The position numbers and the translations under genes are program-made. A DNA stretch of 64,000 nucleotides from Pseudomonadota bacterium (GTDB lineage: Bacteria; Desulfobacterota; Desulfobulbia; Desulfobulbales; SURF-16), in assembly GCA_018897105.1 (NCBI GenBank), contig JAHILF010000151.1, forward strand, positions 1 through 64,000, given 5' to 3'. Under the pieces are notes generated by a model. It searched no databases. It worked only from the letters and a program-made list of their open reading frames with translations, and had not been told where the DNA came from. Below are positions 26,503-35,223 of this stretch, piece by piece. The stretch's first letter is position 1; every line of letters starts with the position of its first letter.

Positions 26503-28007
26503 GGTCTTTCCGTTTCTGTTATTGCATGTTTGAGCTGCCACCGCAGGACCGGCTTTCTGGCCATGCGCCAGAAGTCCGGAGTGAGCAGGACAGCCACGGT
26601 ATAAAGCTCCAGACGGCCGGCCAGCATGCAGAAACTGAGCACAACTTTGGCAAGATCGGGCAGGTCGCCGAAATGGCGGGAAGGGCCTACCTCTTGGAGA
26701 CCCGGACCGATATTGTTCAAGGTGGCGATAACGGCCGTCACGCCGGTGAGCAGGTCAACGCCGAGGGCGGTGACCACCAGGCTGGCCAGCAGAAAAAAGG
26801 AGATATAGAGGGCAAAGAAGCCAAGAATGGCGATCATGACCTCTTTGGGCACCTTCTGGTTGCCCAGCTTGATCGTGCCCACCGCACGGGGGTGGACAAG
26901 GCTGTGCAGCTGCAGCCTGGCGTATTTGAAAAAAAGCAGTATGCGGACCACCTTGATGCCGCCGCCGGTTGATCCGGCACAGCCGCCGATAAACATCAGG
27001 GTAATCAGAAGCATTTTACAGGCCGGTGGCCACTGGTCAAAATCAGCGGTGCCGAAGCCAGTGGTGGTGACGATGGAAACCACCTGGAAAAGGGTGTCAC
27101 GAAAGGCAAGGCTGAAACTGTTATAAATATGATGGGTCAGGTTGGCGCTGATGATGAAGATGGTGGTAACGGCGATGAGCAGCACGTAAAGCCGGAACTC
27201 CTCGTTTTTCCAGTAGTCTGATAATTTGCCGCTCATCAGCGCCCGGTGATGCAGGGAGAAGTTGGTGCCCGCCAGAAACATGAAGAAGATCAGCACATAG
27301 TGTAGATACGAGGAGTCGTAATGACCGGCGCTGGCCGTATGGGTGGAAAAGCCGCCGGTGGCTAAACTCGCAAAGGCATGGCACACCGCATCAAAGAAGG
27401 TCATGCCGCCCAGCAGCAGCAGCAGGATCTCCAGCAGGGTAAAGAGCAGGTAAACACCCCAGAGGATTCTGGCGGTGTCCTGAATTCTCGGGGCCAGCCG
27501 GTCTTTGGTGGGCCCGGGCATTTCCGCCTGAAACAGCTGGGTGCCGCCCACGCCTAGCAGGGGCAGGATGGCCAGGGAGAGGACAATGATGCCCATGCCG
27601 CCGATCCAGTGGGTAGTGGCGCGCCAGAAGAGCACACTGTTCGGCAGGATCTCCACCTCACGTAATACGGTGGAGCCGGTGGTGGTGAAACCGGACATGG
27701 ATTCGAAAAAACAATCCACATAGGAGGGCATTGATCCGCAGAAATAGTAGGGCAGCGAGCCGAGAAAGGCCAGTCCCAGCCAGCTGAAAACCACCACGGC
27801 AAAGCCGTCGCGGTAGCCGAGATCCTTTTCCGGGGCAAAGATTGCCACCATAAGACCTCCCAGCATGGCGCCGATCAGGGAGCAGCCCAGGAAAACACCC
27901 ACCATGCCGTCAGCGAAATAAATACTGAAGGGGATGGGGGTGAGCAGAAAAAGAGAGATCAGGATAAGCAGTTTGCCGAGAATATTGAGAACACCGCCGG
28001 TTCGCAT
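26499..28007 (-). CDS. trkH: TrkH family potassium uptake protein
   Basis: The 502-residue membrane protein is the ion-conducting subunit of a Trk/Ktr-type K+ uptake system. Selectivity-filter-like repeats are visible ([45 protein letters not shown]), one per pore loop. It lies 8 bases after trkA, which encodes its regulatory partner, and overlaps mnmG by 4 bases. Confidence 0.96.
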   Translation of the reverse strand: MRTGGVLNILGKLLILISLFLLTPIPFSIYFADGMVGVFLGCSLIGAMLGGLMVAIFAPEKDLGYRDGFAVVVFSWLGLAFLGSLPYYFCGSMPSYVDCFFESMSGFTTTGSTVLREVEILPNSVLFWRATTHWIGGMGIIVLSLAILPLLGVGGTQLFQAEMPGPTKDRLAPRIQDTARILWGVYLLFTLLEILLLLLGGMTFFDAVCHAFASLATGGFSTHTASAGHYDSSYLHYVLIFFMFLAGTNFSLHHRALMSGKLSDYWKNEEFRLYVLLIAVTTIFIISANLTHHIYNSFSLAFRDTLFQVVSIVTTTGFGTADFDQWPPACKMLLITLMFIGGCAGSTGGGIKVVRILLFFKYARLQLHSLVHPRAVGTIKLGNQKVPKEVMIAILGFFALYISFFLLASLVVTALGVDLLTGVTAVIATLNNIGPGLQEVGPSRHFGDLPDLAKVVLSFCMLAGRLELYTVAVLLTPDFWRMARKPVLRWQLKHAITETERP

Positions 28008-28015
28008 GCCTGTCC

Positions 28016-29362
28016 TTATCCGAAAAAGGCTTCAACGCTGGAGATGGCATCCTTGGCAAAAAAGACCACCAGATTGTCGCCCTCTTTCAGTTTGGTCTCG
28101 CCGGAAGGAATAATGACCTTCCCTTTGCGGGAAATGGCTCCCAGCACCGCATTGCGCGGAAATTTCAGGGATTTCAGGGGAATGTCCTGAAATTTGGCAC
28201 TGTCGCTTACCTGGATCTCCATCACCTCGGCGTCGCTGCCCAGCAGGGTGGCCACTGAGACGATTTTGCCACCGCCGCGCACAAAGCGCAGGATCATGTT
28301 GGCGGCCACCAGCCGTGGGCTCAAGGCCACGTCAATGCCCAGTTTGCCCAGCAGGGGGATGAAGTCCGGACGGTTGATTTTGGTGATGCACTTGCGTGCC
28401 CCATGGTGTTTGCTCAGCAGGCTTGAGAGGATGTTGGTCGTGTCGCTTTCCGTAACCGAGATGACCAGGTCAGCCTGATCAATGCCCTCTTCCAGCAGGT
28501 CGTGGGCCTCCAGACCGTCACAGTTGAGGACCACGGAGTGTTCCAGCTGACCGGTGAGAAATTCGCAGCGTTTCGGATCTTCTTCCACCAGGCTGACGCT
28601 GATTTTCTGCTTTTCCATCCGCTTGGCCACCATGTAGCCGATGGTGCCGCCACCGATGATAAAAACCTTTTTCGGCGCCTTGCTGGTGAAATGAAAGTGG
28701 GACTCGACCTCGGCAATGTCTTTTTTGCGGGCCACCAGATAGATTCTGTCGCCCGGTTCGATTTTGTCGTCACCCCGGGGGATAATGGTGTTTCCGTCCC
28801 GGTTGATGGCGACAATGAGGAAGTTGCTCTGTCTCTGCATGGCCTGCATTTTATGCAGGGTAATGCCCACCATGGGATTGCGCTTAAAAACCTCGTAGCC
28901 CAGGAGTTCCACCTGGCCTTCGGCAAAATCCGCCACGGCAAAGGCATCGGAGAGCTGGCTCAGGGTCATGATCTCATCGGCCATGGCAATGTCAGGACTG
29001 ATGAGTAGGTCGATGCCCAGGGTTTTTTCGGTGTGGGCCTCGCCGGAAAGGTAGAAATCCTCATTGCGCACCCGGGCGATGCGGCTGGCGACATTGTACT
29101 GTTTGGAGAGGATGCAGGCGATGAGGTTGACCTCGTCACTGTCGGTCACCGCAATAAAGAGCTCGGTATTTCTGATGCCCGCCTCTTCCAGCACCCGGGC
29201 GGATGCGGCGCTGCCATGCACGGGAAGAATGTTGAGGTCGCGTTCGAGCTTGCGCAGCTTTTTTTCGTCCCGGTCGATCAGCACAACCTCCTGGCCTTCC
29301 ACGGAAAGTTTTTCGCAGAGATGATGGCCGACCTGGCCGGCGCCCACAATCATTATTCGCAT
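28016..29362 (-). CDS. trkA: Trk system potassium transporter TrkA
   Basis: The 448-residue peripheral protein has two RCK units. Each starts with a nucleotide-binding Rossmann motif (IVGAGQVGHHLCEKL and IIGGGTIGYMVAKRM) and ends with a TrkA-C domain (residues about 140-220 and 365-448). It gates TrkH in response to NAD(H) or other nucleotides. It is one base after a methyltransferase gene and just before trkH. Confidence 0.96.
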   Translation of the reverse strand: MRIMIVGAGQVGHHLCEKLSVEGQEVVLIDRDEKKLRKLERDLNILPVHGSAASARVLEEAGIRNTELFIAVTDSDEVNLIACILSKQYNVASRIARVRNEDFYLSGEAHTEKTLGIDLLISPDIAMADEIMTLSQLSDAFAVADFAEGQVELLGYEVFKRNPMVGITLHKMQAMQRQSNFLIVAINRDGNTIIPRGDDKIEPGDRIYLVARKKDIAEVESHFHFTSKAPKKVFIIGGGTIGYMVAKRMEKQKISVSLVEEDPKRCEFLTGQLEHSVVLNCDGLEAHDLLEEGIDQADLVISVTESDTTNILSSLLSKHHGARKCITKINRPDFIPLLGKLGIDVALSPRLVAANMILRFVRGGGKIVSVATLLGSDAEVMEIQVSDSAKFQDIPLKSLKFPRNAVLGAISRKGKVIIPSGETKLKEGDNLVVFFAKDAISSVEAFFG

Positions 29363-29363
29363 A

Positions 29364-30182
29364 TCAAACTGTTCTCTTTTTCCAGGATAATAAGGCCCAT
29401 TTTACCCGGGAGCTCCGCCTGAGATTGTATGTGCCGGCTTCATTGTGCTCCAGTCGTTCATCAACATAGTCTGCAAGTCTTCGTTCGTCCATGGTGCTGA
29501 GATCATCAAACATCCAGCGGCAGCTGTCGATGGCATCATCTCGGGTGGCAAATGATTTAGTCTGTTCAAGTTCAATATAATCGATTTTAGGATGAATCCC
29601 CATCTGATACAAGAGATTCACGGTAAAAATATAATCAGGGCCGGGTTCAAAGGGGCGACCGACCGCGGCAAACAGCTCCGGATCAAATGGGCCGCTGCCC
29701 ACCCGGTCGGCGATAAAGACCTTTTCCGTGGCCCAGCTGTTCATTTTTTCCAGAGCGCTTTGCAGGTCGACGACTGACAGGGAGCGGGAGCTGATGACAA
29801 TTTCATGGATCGGGATCCCCAGTTTCCGCCAGTCATCGGTCCAGGATGCCTGGATGGTGCCGATGTTGGTGATCCCCTGCTCTGCCGCTCTTTTTTCCAG
29901 TTCGGCCAGCATGGCAGCGGAAAAATCAATGGCGGTCACTGATTTCACCTTTGCCGCGAGAGGAAGGGCCAGGGTTCCCGGACCGCAGCCGATATCAAGC
30001 ACCCGCCAGTGGGGGGCGGGTTTTACCAGCCGCAGGAAGCGATCGGCATAGCTTGAATCGAAATTTCTTTTGGCAAAGCCGGCCGCCCGCTTATCCCAGT
30101 CCTTTTCTCCCTTTTTCTTCCAGCTTTTCTGCTGGTGCGCCTCTTGCCAGAGTTTGTTCCAGTCTATGTCTTTAAAGTGCAT
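29364..30182 (-). CDS. Class I SAM-dependent methyltransferase
   Basis: The 272-residue protein has motif I VLDIGCGPGTLALPLA and an acidic loop VTAIDFSAAML, plus a basic N-terminal region (KSWKKKGEKDWDKRAAGFAKR). The substrate is not evident; small-molecule methylation is one option, as for similar proteins near radical-SAM or cobalt genes in anaerobes. It begins the operon with trkA, trkH, mnmG and the GGDEF protein, though a functional link is not obvious. The 176 bases upstream (30183-30358) hold a GGAAAAGGAGAT ribosome site and no clear promoter. Confidence 0.82.
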   Translation of the reverse strand: MHFKDIDWNKLWQEAHQQKSWKKKGEKDWDKRAAGFAKRNFDSSYADRFLRLVKPAPHWRVLDIGCGPGTLALPLAAKVKSVTAIDFSAAMLAELEKRAAEQGITNIGTIQASWTDDWRKLGIPIHEIVISSRSLSVVDLQSALEKMNSWATEKVFIADRVGSGPFDPELFAAVGRPFEPGPDYIFTVNLLYQMGIHPKIDYIELEQTKSFATRDDAIDSCRWMFDDLSTMDERRLADYVDERLEHNEAGTYNLRRSSRVKWALLSWKKRTV

Positions 30183-30358
30183 TAGGGGTTAATCGATCTC
30201 CTTTTCCGGGATGAGCGCTACTGGTTTTCGGTTCATGACAACTGCAGCGCCTGCAGCAAAGCCGTTGTGAAAAATAACTGTAACCACGCAATACGGTGAA
30301 CGACATACAGGTTTGTCACGAAATGGTCAAAGAGGTAATGGTTATTCCGTACCAGCCC

Positions 30359-30673
30359 CTAATCCCTGATTCTCGACTTCAAATCAGGCATGGTTTCCGG
30401 TTTGCGTATGTCCCATATCTTGCTCTCCTTGCCGGTGGCCGTCACATTCTCATAGACCCCGTCGTCCCGGCGCACCAGTTTGGTGAATCCATGATCTTTC
30501 AAATCGCTGTTGGTCTTCGGTGTACTGATTGCACAAAGAGAAATAAGCCTTTTGACCGGTTGTCCGCATTCCGGACAGGCTGCCAGTTTTTCGCTGGTAA
30601 TGGGCTGGCTTATCTCAAAATGTCTGCCGAGTTTGCATTCCCGGCCGAGATGTTCATACTCGTAGATTGGCAT
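30359..30673 (-). CDS. FmdB-type zinc-ribbon protein
   Basis: The 104-residue protein starts MPIYEYEHLGREC and has CPECGQPVKRLIS, the pattern of small FmdB/putative regulatory zinc ribbons. The usual N-terminal CxxC knuckle is reduced here to a single C (REC) with KLGRHFE after it, so the metal site may be incomplete. The rest is charged and without a known fold. It follows a methyltransferase gene by 9 bases. Confidence 0.75.
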   Translation of the reverse strand: MPIYEYEHLGRECKLGRHFEISQPITSEKLAACPECGQPVKRLISLCAISTPKTNSDLKDHGFTKLVRRDDGVYENVTATGKESKIWDIRKPETMPDLKSRIRD

Positions 30674-30682
30674 GGAAATGGG

Positions 30683-31372
30683 TTATTTTTTCTGCAAGCG
30701 GTTGATAATGATGGTCAGATCTCCGTCGTCCGATTTCAATTTTCTGGCGCTGACGGCAATCTGATACTCTTTCTGGGCAAGGTCGAGAAATTTGGGCAGG
30801 CTTTTGCGCCGGGCATCATGGGCAATGAAAATTGATCCCTGCGGAGCAAGATACTGGTTGAAAACATTGAGCAGGGGTTGGAAAAATTCATCGCGAAAGA
30901 GAATTTCCGCGCCGATAATCGTATCAAAGCGGGGCATTGCCGGCGGGGTTTTCCAATCGATCATCCTGAAATCAACCTCCGTCAAACCATTTGCCGCCGC
31001 GCTGACCCGTTGAAAATCAAGAATATGGGGTTCGTAATCGCTCAGAGTGACCTTGTAACCCCTTGCCGCGGCAACCAGTCCGGGAGCGGCAAGTCCTGCG
31101 CCCAGTTCAAGCAATGTCTTGCCCGGTTGGCAAGGCATGCTGGCCATGATATCGGCGAGCATGAGCGATGCCTCCCACAGCTTGACCCAGAAGGGAAAGA
31201 TCGATACATCGGCAAACGGATCCTTGCCGGCTAAAAGATGTTCGAGATCCTGCACCTGCAGAATTTTAAGCTCCACATCCCTGATGCGCAACGGCTCAAA
31301 ACCGACTTTATATTTTTTTCTGATCCTTTTCAGAACCTTGACGGCGTTTTCAGGCAGATTTATTTCATTCAC
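30683..31372 (-). CDS. METTL/PrmA-like class I methyltransferase
   Basis: The 229-residue protein has PFWVKLWEASLMLADIM followed by motif I LLELGAGLAAPGLVAAARG and VTLSDYEPHIL. This resembles the lysine methyltransferase-like METTL21/CaM-KMT group (WxxxxxLAxxL then ELGAGxGxxG). A protein substrate is therefore likely, but unknown. It is 23 bases downstream of uppP and 9 bases ahead of the zinc-ribbon gene, so the three are probably one operon. Confidence 0.8.
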   Translation of the reverse strand: MNEINLPENAVKVLKRIRKKYKVGFEPLRIRDVELKILQVQDLEHLLAGKDPFADVSIFPFWVKLWEASLMLADIMASMPCQPGKTLLELGAGLAAPGLVAAARGYKVTLSDYEPHILDFQRVSAAANGLTEVDFRMIDWKTPPAMPRFDTIIGAEILFRDEFFQPLLNVFNQYLAPQGSIFIAHDARRKSLPKFLDLAQKEYQIAVSARKLKSDDGDLTIIINRLQKK

Positions 31373-31395
31373 TTTTCAGAACCTTCTGTTTTAAT

Positions 31396-32208
31396 TTATT
31401 GATAACCAAGCAGCAGGGCGATGACGACGATGGCCGAAAGGAAAAAGCGGTAATAGGCAAAAACCGCCAGGGATCTGGTCCGGACAAATTTCATCAGCAA
31501 GGAGATGACAAAATAGCCCGATACTGCCGAAGTAAAAAAACCGGTCAGATAAAAAAGAATTTCATTTTGATTTAAGCCCAGGCCGATGATTTTTGGAATT
31601 TTATAGATACCTGCCCCGAAAATTATAGGCGCGGACAATAAAAATGAAAATCGAGCGGTTGCCGAACGATCCAGACCCAGAAAGAGTCCTGCACTCATGG
31701 TGCTGCCGCTTCTTGACACGCCGGGGATCAGGGCCAGGGATTGTGCCAGGCCGATGATGAGGGCGTCTTTGATGGTCATGGCGCTGAAACTTCGCTGGCG
31801 ATTTCCCATTTTTTCGGCGAGCCAGAGAAAGAGACCGGCGGCTGACAGGGAAAAAGCGACAGTGGCCGGCCCCCGCAGCAGGGTTTCCGCGGCATGGCCG
31901 AACAGCAGGCCGAAAAACACGGCCGGGACCGTGGCCAGGGCAATGTAAATTGCCATGCGCCTCCGCTGTTCGGCCTCCGGGCCGGCATCCTTACCGATAA
32001 GGGCCAGCGCCATCGAGTAAAAATCCTGCCGGAAATAGGCGAGAATCGCAAGCAGGGTGCCCAGGTGCAGGGCGATGTCAAAGGTGAGTCCGGCCTCTTC
32101 GATGTGGAAAAAGGTCTCAGCCAAGGCCAGATGGCCGGAACTTGACACTGGGAGAAATTCGGTCGCACCCTGTAAAATTCCAAGGAAAGCGGCATAGAGT
32201 AAGTTCAA
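31396..32208 (-). CDS. uppP: Undecaprenyl-diphosphatase UppP
   Basis: The 270-residue membrane protein recycles the undecaprenyl carrier lipid for cell wall synthesis and can give bacitracin resistance. Both active-site motifs are present: ILQGATEFLPVSSSGHLAL at the N-terminus and PGVSRSGSTMSAGLFLGLDR near residue 160. About eight transmembrane segments and normal length. It has no close upstream gene. The 5' side is a gene-poor gap. Confidence 0.97.
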   Translation of the reverse strand: MNLLYAAFLGILQGATEFLPVSSSGHLALAETFFHIEEAGLTFDIALHLGTLLAILAYFRQDFYSMALALIGKDAGPEAEQRRRMAIYIALATVPAVFFGLLFGHAAETLLRGPATVAFSLSAAGLFLWLAEKMGNRQRSFSAMTIKDALIIGLAQSLALIPGVSRSGSTMSAGLFLGLDRSATARFSFLLSAPIIFGAGIYKIPKIIGLGLNQNEILFYLTGFFTSAVSGYFVISLLMKFVRTRSLAVFAYYRFFLSAIVVIALLLGYQ

Positions 32209-32674
32209 TTGGGAGATCCGTTTTTATTCATGCTTTTTGGGGGTGTGGAGCATTCGGTTATTCCAACACACCGTTTATTGACAAAACTGCCTATATTTAC
32301 TTTACCTGGTAAGGGCGGCCAATGTTTTTTTATAGTCCGGGCCGAGAAAAATATTAGCCTGCTTCAAGCAAGCCGGGAAATGGAAACAGTGGCATGATGA
32401 CGACCTGGGCTAGGCCGACGGCTGAATTAATCAGGCAAGCCACGCTGCGAGTGTGCTGGAGGAACAACAGGGAAAAAGCTCTGGTCGCAAGGATCTGTTT
32501 CGCCGGCCTGGGAAAGGAGCCGCCCGGAGAGCTGGCGTCGGGATACCGCGGTCTCCCCTGGTTAACGGACGGGTAAGCAAATTGTTTTTTACATCCTGAA
32601 GGCGCCGCAGCTTGGCATGGGAGAGTTGGAGATAAAGAGCAGGCTTACAGTTTACGTCGGCAATCTGTATGCAT
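32209..32674. other. Gene-poor, GC-rich gap of about 470 bases
   Basis: No convincing gene is found. The 32385-32580 part is markedly GC rich with many short dyads: GTGGC at 32390 can pair with GCCAC near 32430, and CTGA-ATTAA-TCAG lies near 32424. A 60-codon open frame (32394-32576) has odd composition and no ribosome site. The segment could encode a structured RNA or be debris. I could not match it to a riboswitch, 6S, SRP, tmRNA or RNase P pattern. Confidence 0.35.
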
Positions 32675-32715
32675 AAAAAAAAGACCGTTTCATCGGAAGA
32701 TCAAACGGTCTTTTT
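32675..32715 (-). terminator. Rho-independent terminator of the small secreted protein gene
   Basis: AAAAGACCGTTT (32679-32690) pairs with AAACGGTCTTTT (32703-32714), with A and T runs on both sides. It lies 25 bases past the stop at 32740. Confidence 0.88.
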
Positions 32716-32739
32716 CAGCAGCTTAAACAGGCTAAGAAA

Positions 32740-32946
32740 TTAGCAGCCTTCTATGGCTTTGCCTGATTTAGCTTTCACTTCAACTTTGTCGCCAGCCTTC
32801 AGTTTATCGGCTCCGTCACAGGTCATGGTTACTTTGTCGCCTTCAACGCCATCAACAGTACATTTAATTTTAGCAGCCATGGATACGGTTGCGGTGCTTG
32901 CCATAAATGCTACGGCCAATGCCAGAGTCAAAAGTTTCTTGCTCAT
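32740..32946 (-). CDS. Small secreted two-cysteine protein
   Basis: The 68-residue protein has a clear signal peptide (MSKKLLTLALAVAF to SMAA) and a mature part of about 45 residues (KIKCTVDGVEGDKVTMTC to AIEGC) with three cysteines and many Lys/Asp. It looks like a tiny beta-barrel. It has a strong promoter and its own terminator, so it is likely abundant. Similar small proteins occur in Geobacter-like bacteria, some near metalloid-reduction genes, but I cannot verify a family here. The start at 32946 has a GGAG site. An upstream in-frame start is unlikely. Confidence 0.85.
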   Translation of the reverse strand: MSKKLLTLALAVAFMASTATVSMAAKIKCTVDGVEGDKVTMTCDGADKLKAGDKVEVKAKSGKAIEGC

Positions 32947-33009
32947 TTGTTTCTCCTTTTGATGTTTTACGAATCGATTAAAACTAACCATCCTAACCAT
33001 ACATGTTTT

Positions 33010-33037
33010 AATATACCTTGCCGCTTGAAGATGTCAA
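33010..33037 (-). promoter_or_regulatory. Strong sigma-70-type promoter of the small secreted protein gene
   Basis: Minus-strand TTGACA (33037-33032), a 16-base spacer, then TATATT (33015-33010), 63 bases ahead of the start codon. Confidence 0.65.
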
Positions 33038-33126
33038 CCTCAAAATGAATAGAGACTCACTTACACCCAAAAGGCAATTTGCCTGACAATTACATGTTTG
33101 TTCATTGGCCGGGCAGCAGACTTTTT

Positions 33127-33633
33127 TTACGGCAGCAGTTGTTGGATATCCTGGGCAAAAACTGTGTGTCCAACGTATCCCGGGTAATTTTTAATCACAT
33201 TGCCTTGCTGATTAACCAGAAATGAGGTGGGAATACCGACGATGCCGCCAAAATCGCTGGTCACTTTTGAATCAGCCATGAGAACCGGGTAGTTGATTCC
33301 TGTTTTTTCAATCATTTTTTTTACCGGGCTCGTGCCTCCCTGATCAACGGAAATTGCCACCACGGTGAAGCCTTTCTCGCCAAACTGTTTCTGCAGGTCG
33401 ATAAGCGAAGGGATTTCCTGCATGCACGGCGGGCACCAGGTGGCGAAAAAGGTAACCAGCATGACCTTGCCCTGCAATTCGTTACTGTCCAGAGTCTTGC
33501 CGTCCATTGCAGATTTGAGCGTGAAATGGGGCATGGTGGCAGCGGCCGATGACGGGCTGACCGGAGCAAGGAAAAGGGCAAGCAATGCCATCGCGAGAAA
33601 AAAGTTTATTTTTTTGAGTGGATTTTTTTTCAT
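33127..33633 (-). CDS. TlpA/ResA-like periplasmic thioredoxin
   Basis: The 168-residue protein has a signal peptide or anchor (KINFFLAMALLALFLAPVSPSSA) and a thioredoxin fold with the redox motif TFFATWCPPCMQEIPSL. It also has the ResA-type insert (VVAISVDQGG) and the cis-Pro loop GIPTSFLVN. It is a thiol-disulfide oxidoreductase that keeps cysteines reduced for cytochrome c maturation or other envelope proteins. DsrJ, a cytochrome c, is encoded in this window but not next to it. Confidence 0.92.
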   Translation of the reverse strand: MKKNPLKKINFFLAMALLALFLAPVSPSSAAATMPHFTLKSAMDGKTLDSNELQGKVMLVTFFATWCPPCMQEIPSLIDLQKQFGEKGFTVVAISVDQGGTSPVKKMIEKTGINYPVLMADSKVTSDFGGIVGIPTSFLVNQQGNVIKNYPGYVGHTVFAQDIQQLLP

Positions 33634-33780
33634 TATTTCACCATATGGAGTAGAACTCGTTAATATTTGTCGGCGGGTTTGATTTTTCTGTTGATTGTAT
33701 GCATTCTAAGAGAATTAGATTACTCAAAATGTTCATTTTATGTCAATAAAAAGATATTTTGTCAGGGTTGACCAAAAACT

Positions 33781-35223
33781 GTGGCTGTCTTTGATAAAAA
33801 AATTCTGATATTTCTTGTTGTTGCCTCAGGGGTATTTCTTTCCACCCTTGACAGTTCCATGGTCAACATCGCCCTCCCATCGATTATGGCAGAGTTTCAG
33901 GCCCCGCTGCACAAGACAGAGTGGGTCGTGATGGCCTATCTGCTGACCATAAGCTCCACGCTGCTCTTCTGGGGGCATCTTTCCGACAGGCTGGGCCGCA
34001 GCAGGTTCTACGGGCTTGGCTTGCTTCTGTTCGGTCTTGGGTCAGCGGGCTGCGCCTTTGCAAGTTCCCTGAATATGCTGATCGGAGCCCGTTTTTTTCA
34101 AGCCCTGGGGGCGGCCATGATGATGGCCAACGGGCCGGCCATTATCCGGCAGACGTTCGCCCCTGAAAAACTCGGTCGCAGTATGGGGTTCATTGGGATT
34201 CCGGTTTCACTGGGTTTGATGAGCGGTCCTGTTCTGGGAGGGTACCTGATTGAGTTTTTTTCCTGGCGGGCGCTGTTTCTTCTTTCGCTTGGGGCAAGCC
34301 TATGTGTTGCCTTGCTGTCTCAGTTCATTTTTCCGCCAACCCCTGCCCGGCAACCGGCAAAGAACCGCTATGACTGGACCGGGTCCATGCTCTGGAGTTT
34401 TCTGCTTGTCACCGCCTCCATTTCGCTCACCCATGCTTTTCCCGGGCAGATTTCCCCGCTGTGGGGCGGGGCACTGATATGCTGCGTTATTGCTGCCCTG
34501 CTGCTGTTCATACGAGTTGAATCGCGAGCAGAGGAACCTGTTCTGCCGTTGTCTTTCCTGAAAAAAAGATTTTTTACCATAGGCTTTGTCAGCGCTCTGC
34601 TTTCCTTTCTGCTGCTGTTTTTTGTGCTCATCCTCATCCCCTTTTACCTTGATCTGGTGTTGCGTCTTTCCGCATCAAGAATAGGGTTGATCATGACGGC
34701 CATTCCCCTTGCCGCCATGGTTGCAGCGCCGGTTGCCGGCTGGCTTTCCGATTCGCTGGGCGCGAGAATACTTTCCACCCTGGGGCTGGCCTTTTCCACC
34801 ATCGGTCTGCTGCTCCTTGCCTTCCTGTCGCCGGAAACACAGCCTGTCGGTGTTGCTGGACGGCTTATTTTTCTAGGACTCGGCCAGGCTATCTTCCTGT
34901 CGCCCAACAGCGCCTCGGTGCTGGCCAGAATGGGTGAAAAAAACAGTGGGACGGCGGCAGCGCTTCTCGCCACGGCCCGGAACCTGGGCATGATGCTGGG
35001 TGTTGCCCTGGCCGGGCTTTTTTTCTCCTTTTTTTTCCGGCAGATAACAGGTGGAGTGGAACTGAAGGAGTATTCCACGGCGTACGCCGGACCTTTTTGC
35101 CTGGCACTGCGCAGTTCATTCCTGCTGGTTTCCGTGGTCGGGTTGGGCGCCGTGGTTCTTTCCTGGCAGAGACCGGTATTTATCAGCGCGAAAATGGGAT
35201 CAGACGTTGACATCAAGGAGTGA
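33781..35223 (+). CDS. DHA2-type major facilitator transporter
   Basis: The 480-residue membrane protein fits the 14-helix drug:H+ antiporter family: TLDSSMVNIALPSIM in the first helix, GHLSDRLGRSRFYGLG (motif A) after the second, and GSAGCAFASSLNMLIGARFFQALGAAMM further on. Substrates cannot be inferred. Translation likely starts at the GTG at 33781, because no in-frame ATG exists before the first helix. The 3' end overlaps the convergent FliK-like gene by 24 bases. Confidence 0.88.
   Translation: MAVFDKKILIFLVVASGVFLSTLDSSMVNIALPSIMAEFQAPLHKTEWVVMAYLLTISSTLLFWGHLSDRLGRSRFYGLGLLLFGLGSAGCAFASSLNMLIGARFFQALGAAMMMANGPAIIRQTFAPEKLGRSMGFIGIPVSLGLMSGPVLGGYLIEFFSWRALFLLSLGASLCVALLSQFIFPPTPARQPAKNRYDWTGSMLWSFLLVTASISLTHAFPGQISPLWGGALICCVIAALLLFIRVESRAEEPVLPLSFLKKRFFTIGFVSALLSFLLLFFVLILIPFYLDLVLRLSASRIGLIMTAIPLAAMVAAPVAGWLSDSLGARILSTLGLAFSTIGLLLLAFLSPETQPVGVAGRLIFLGLGQAIFLSPNSASVLARMGEKNSGTAAALLATARNLGMMLGVALAGLFFSFFFRQITGGVELKEYSTAYAGPFCLALRSSFLLVSVVGLGAVVLSWQRPVFISAKMGSDVDIKE

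Noticed and set aside
32394-32576. 60-codon plus-strand open frame in the uppP upstream gap
   Set aside because: No ribosome site, odd composition and no recognisable family. Recorded only as part of the unexplained gap.
32380-32600. Cobalamin, molybdenum-cofactor, yybP-ykoY or RNase P RNA in the GC-rich gap
   Set aside because: Short matches to conserved boxes were looked for on both strands, but none kept the required order.
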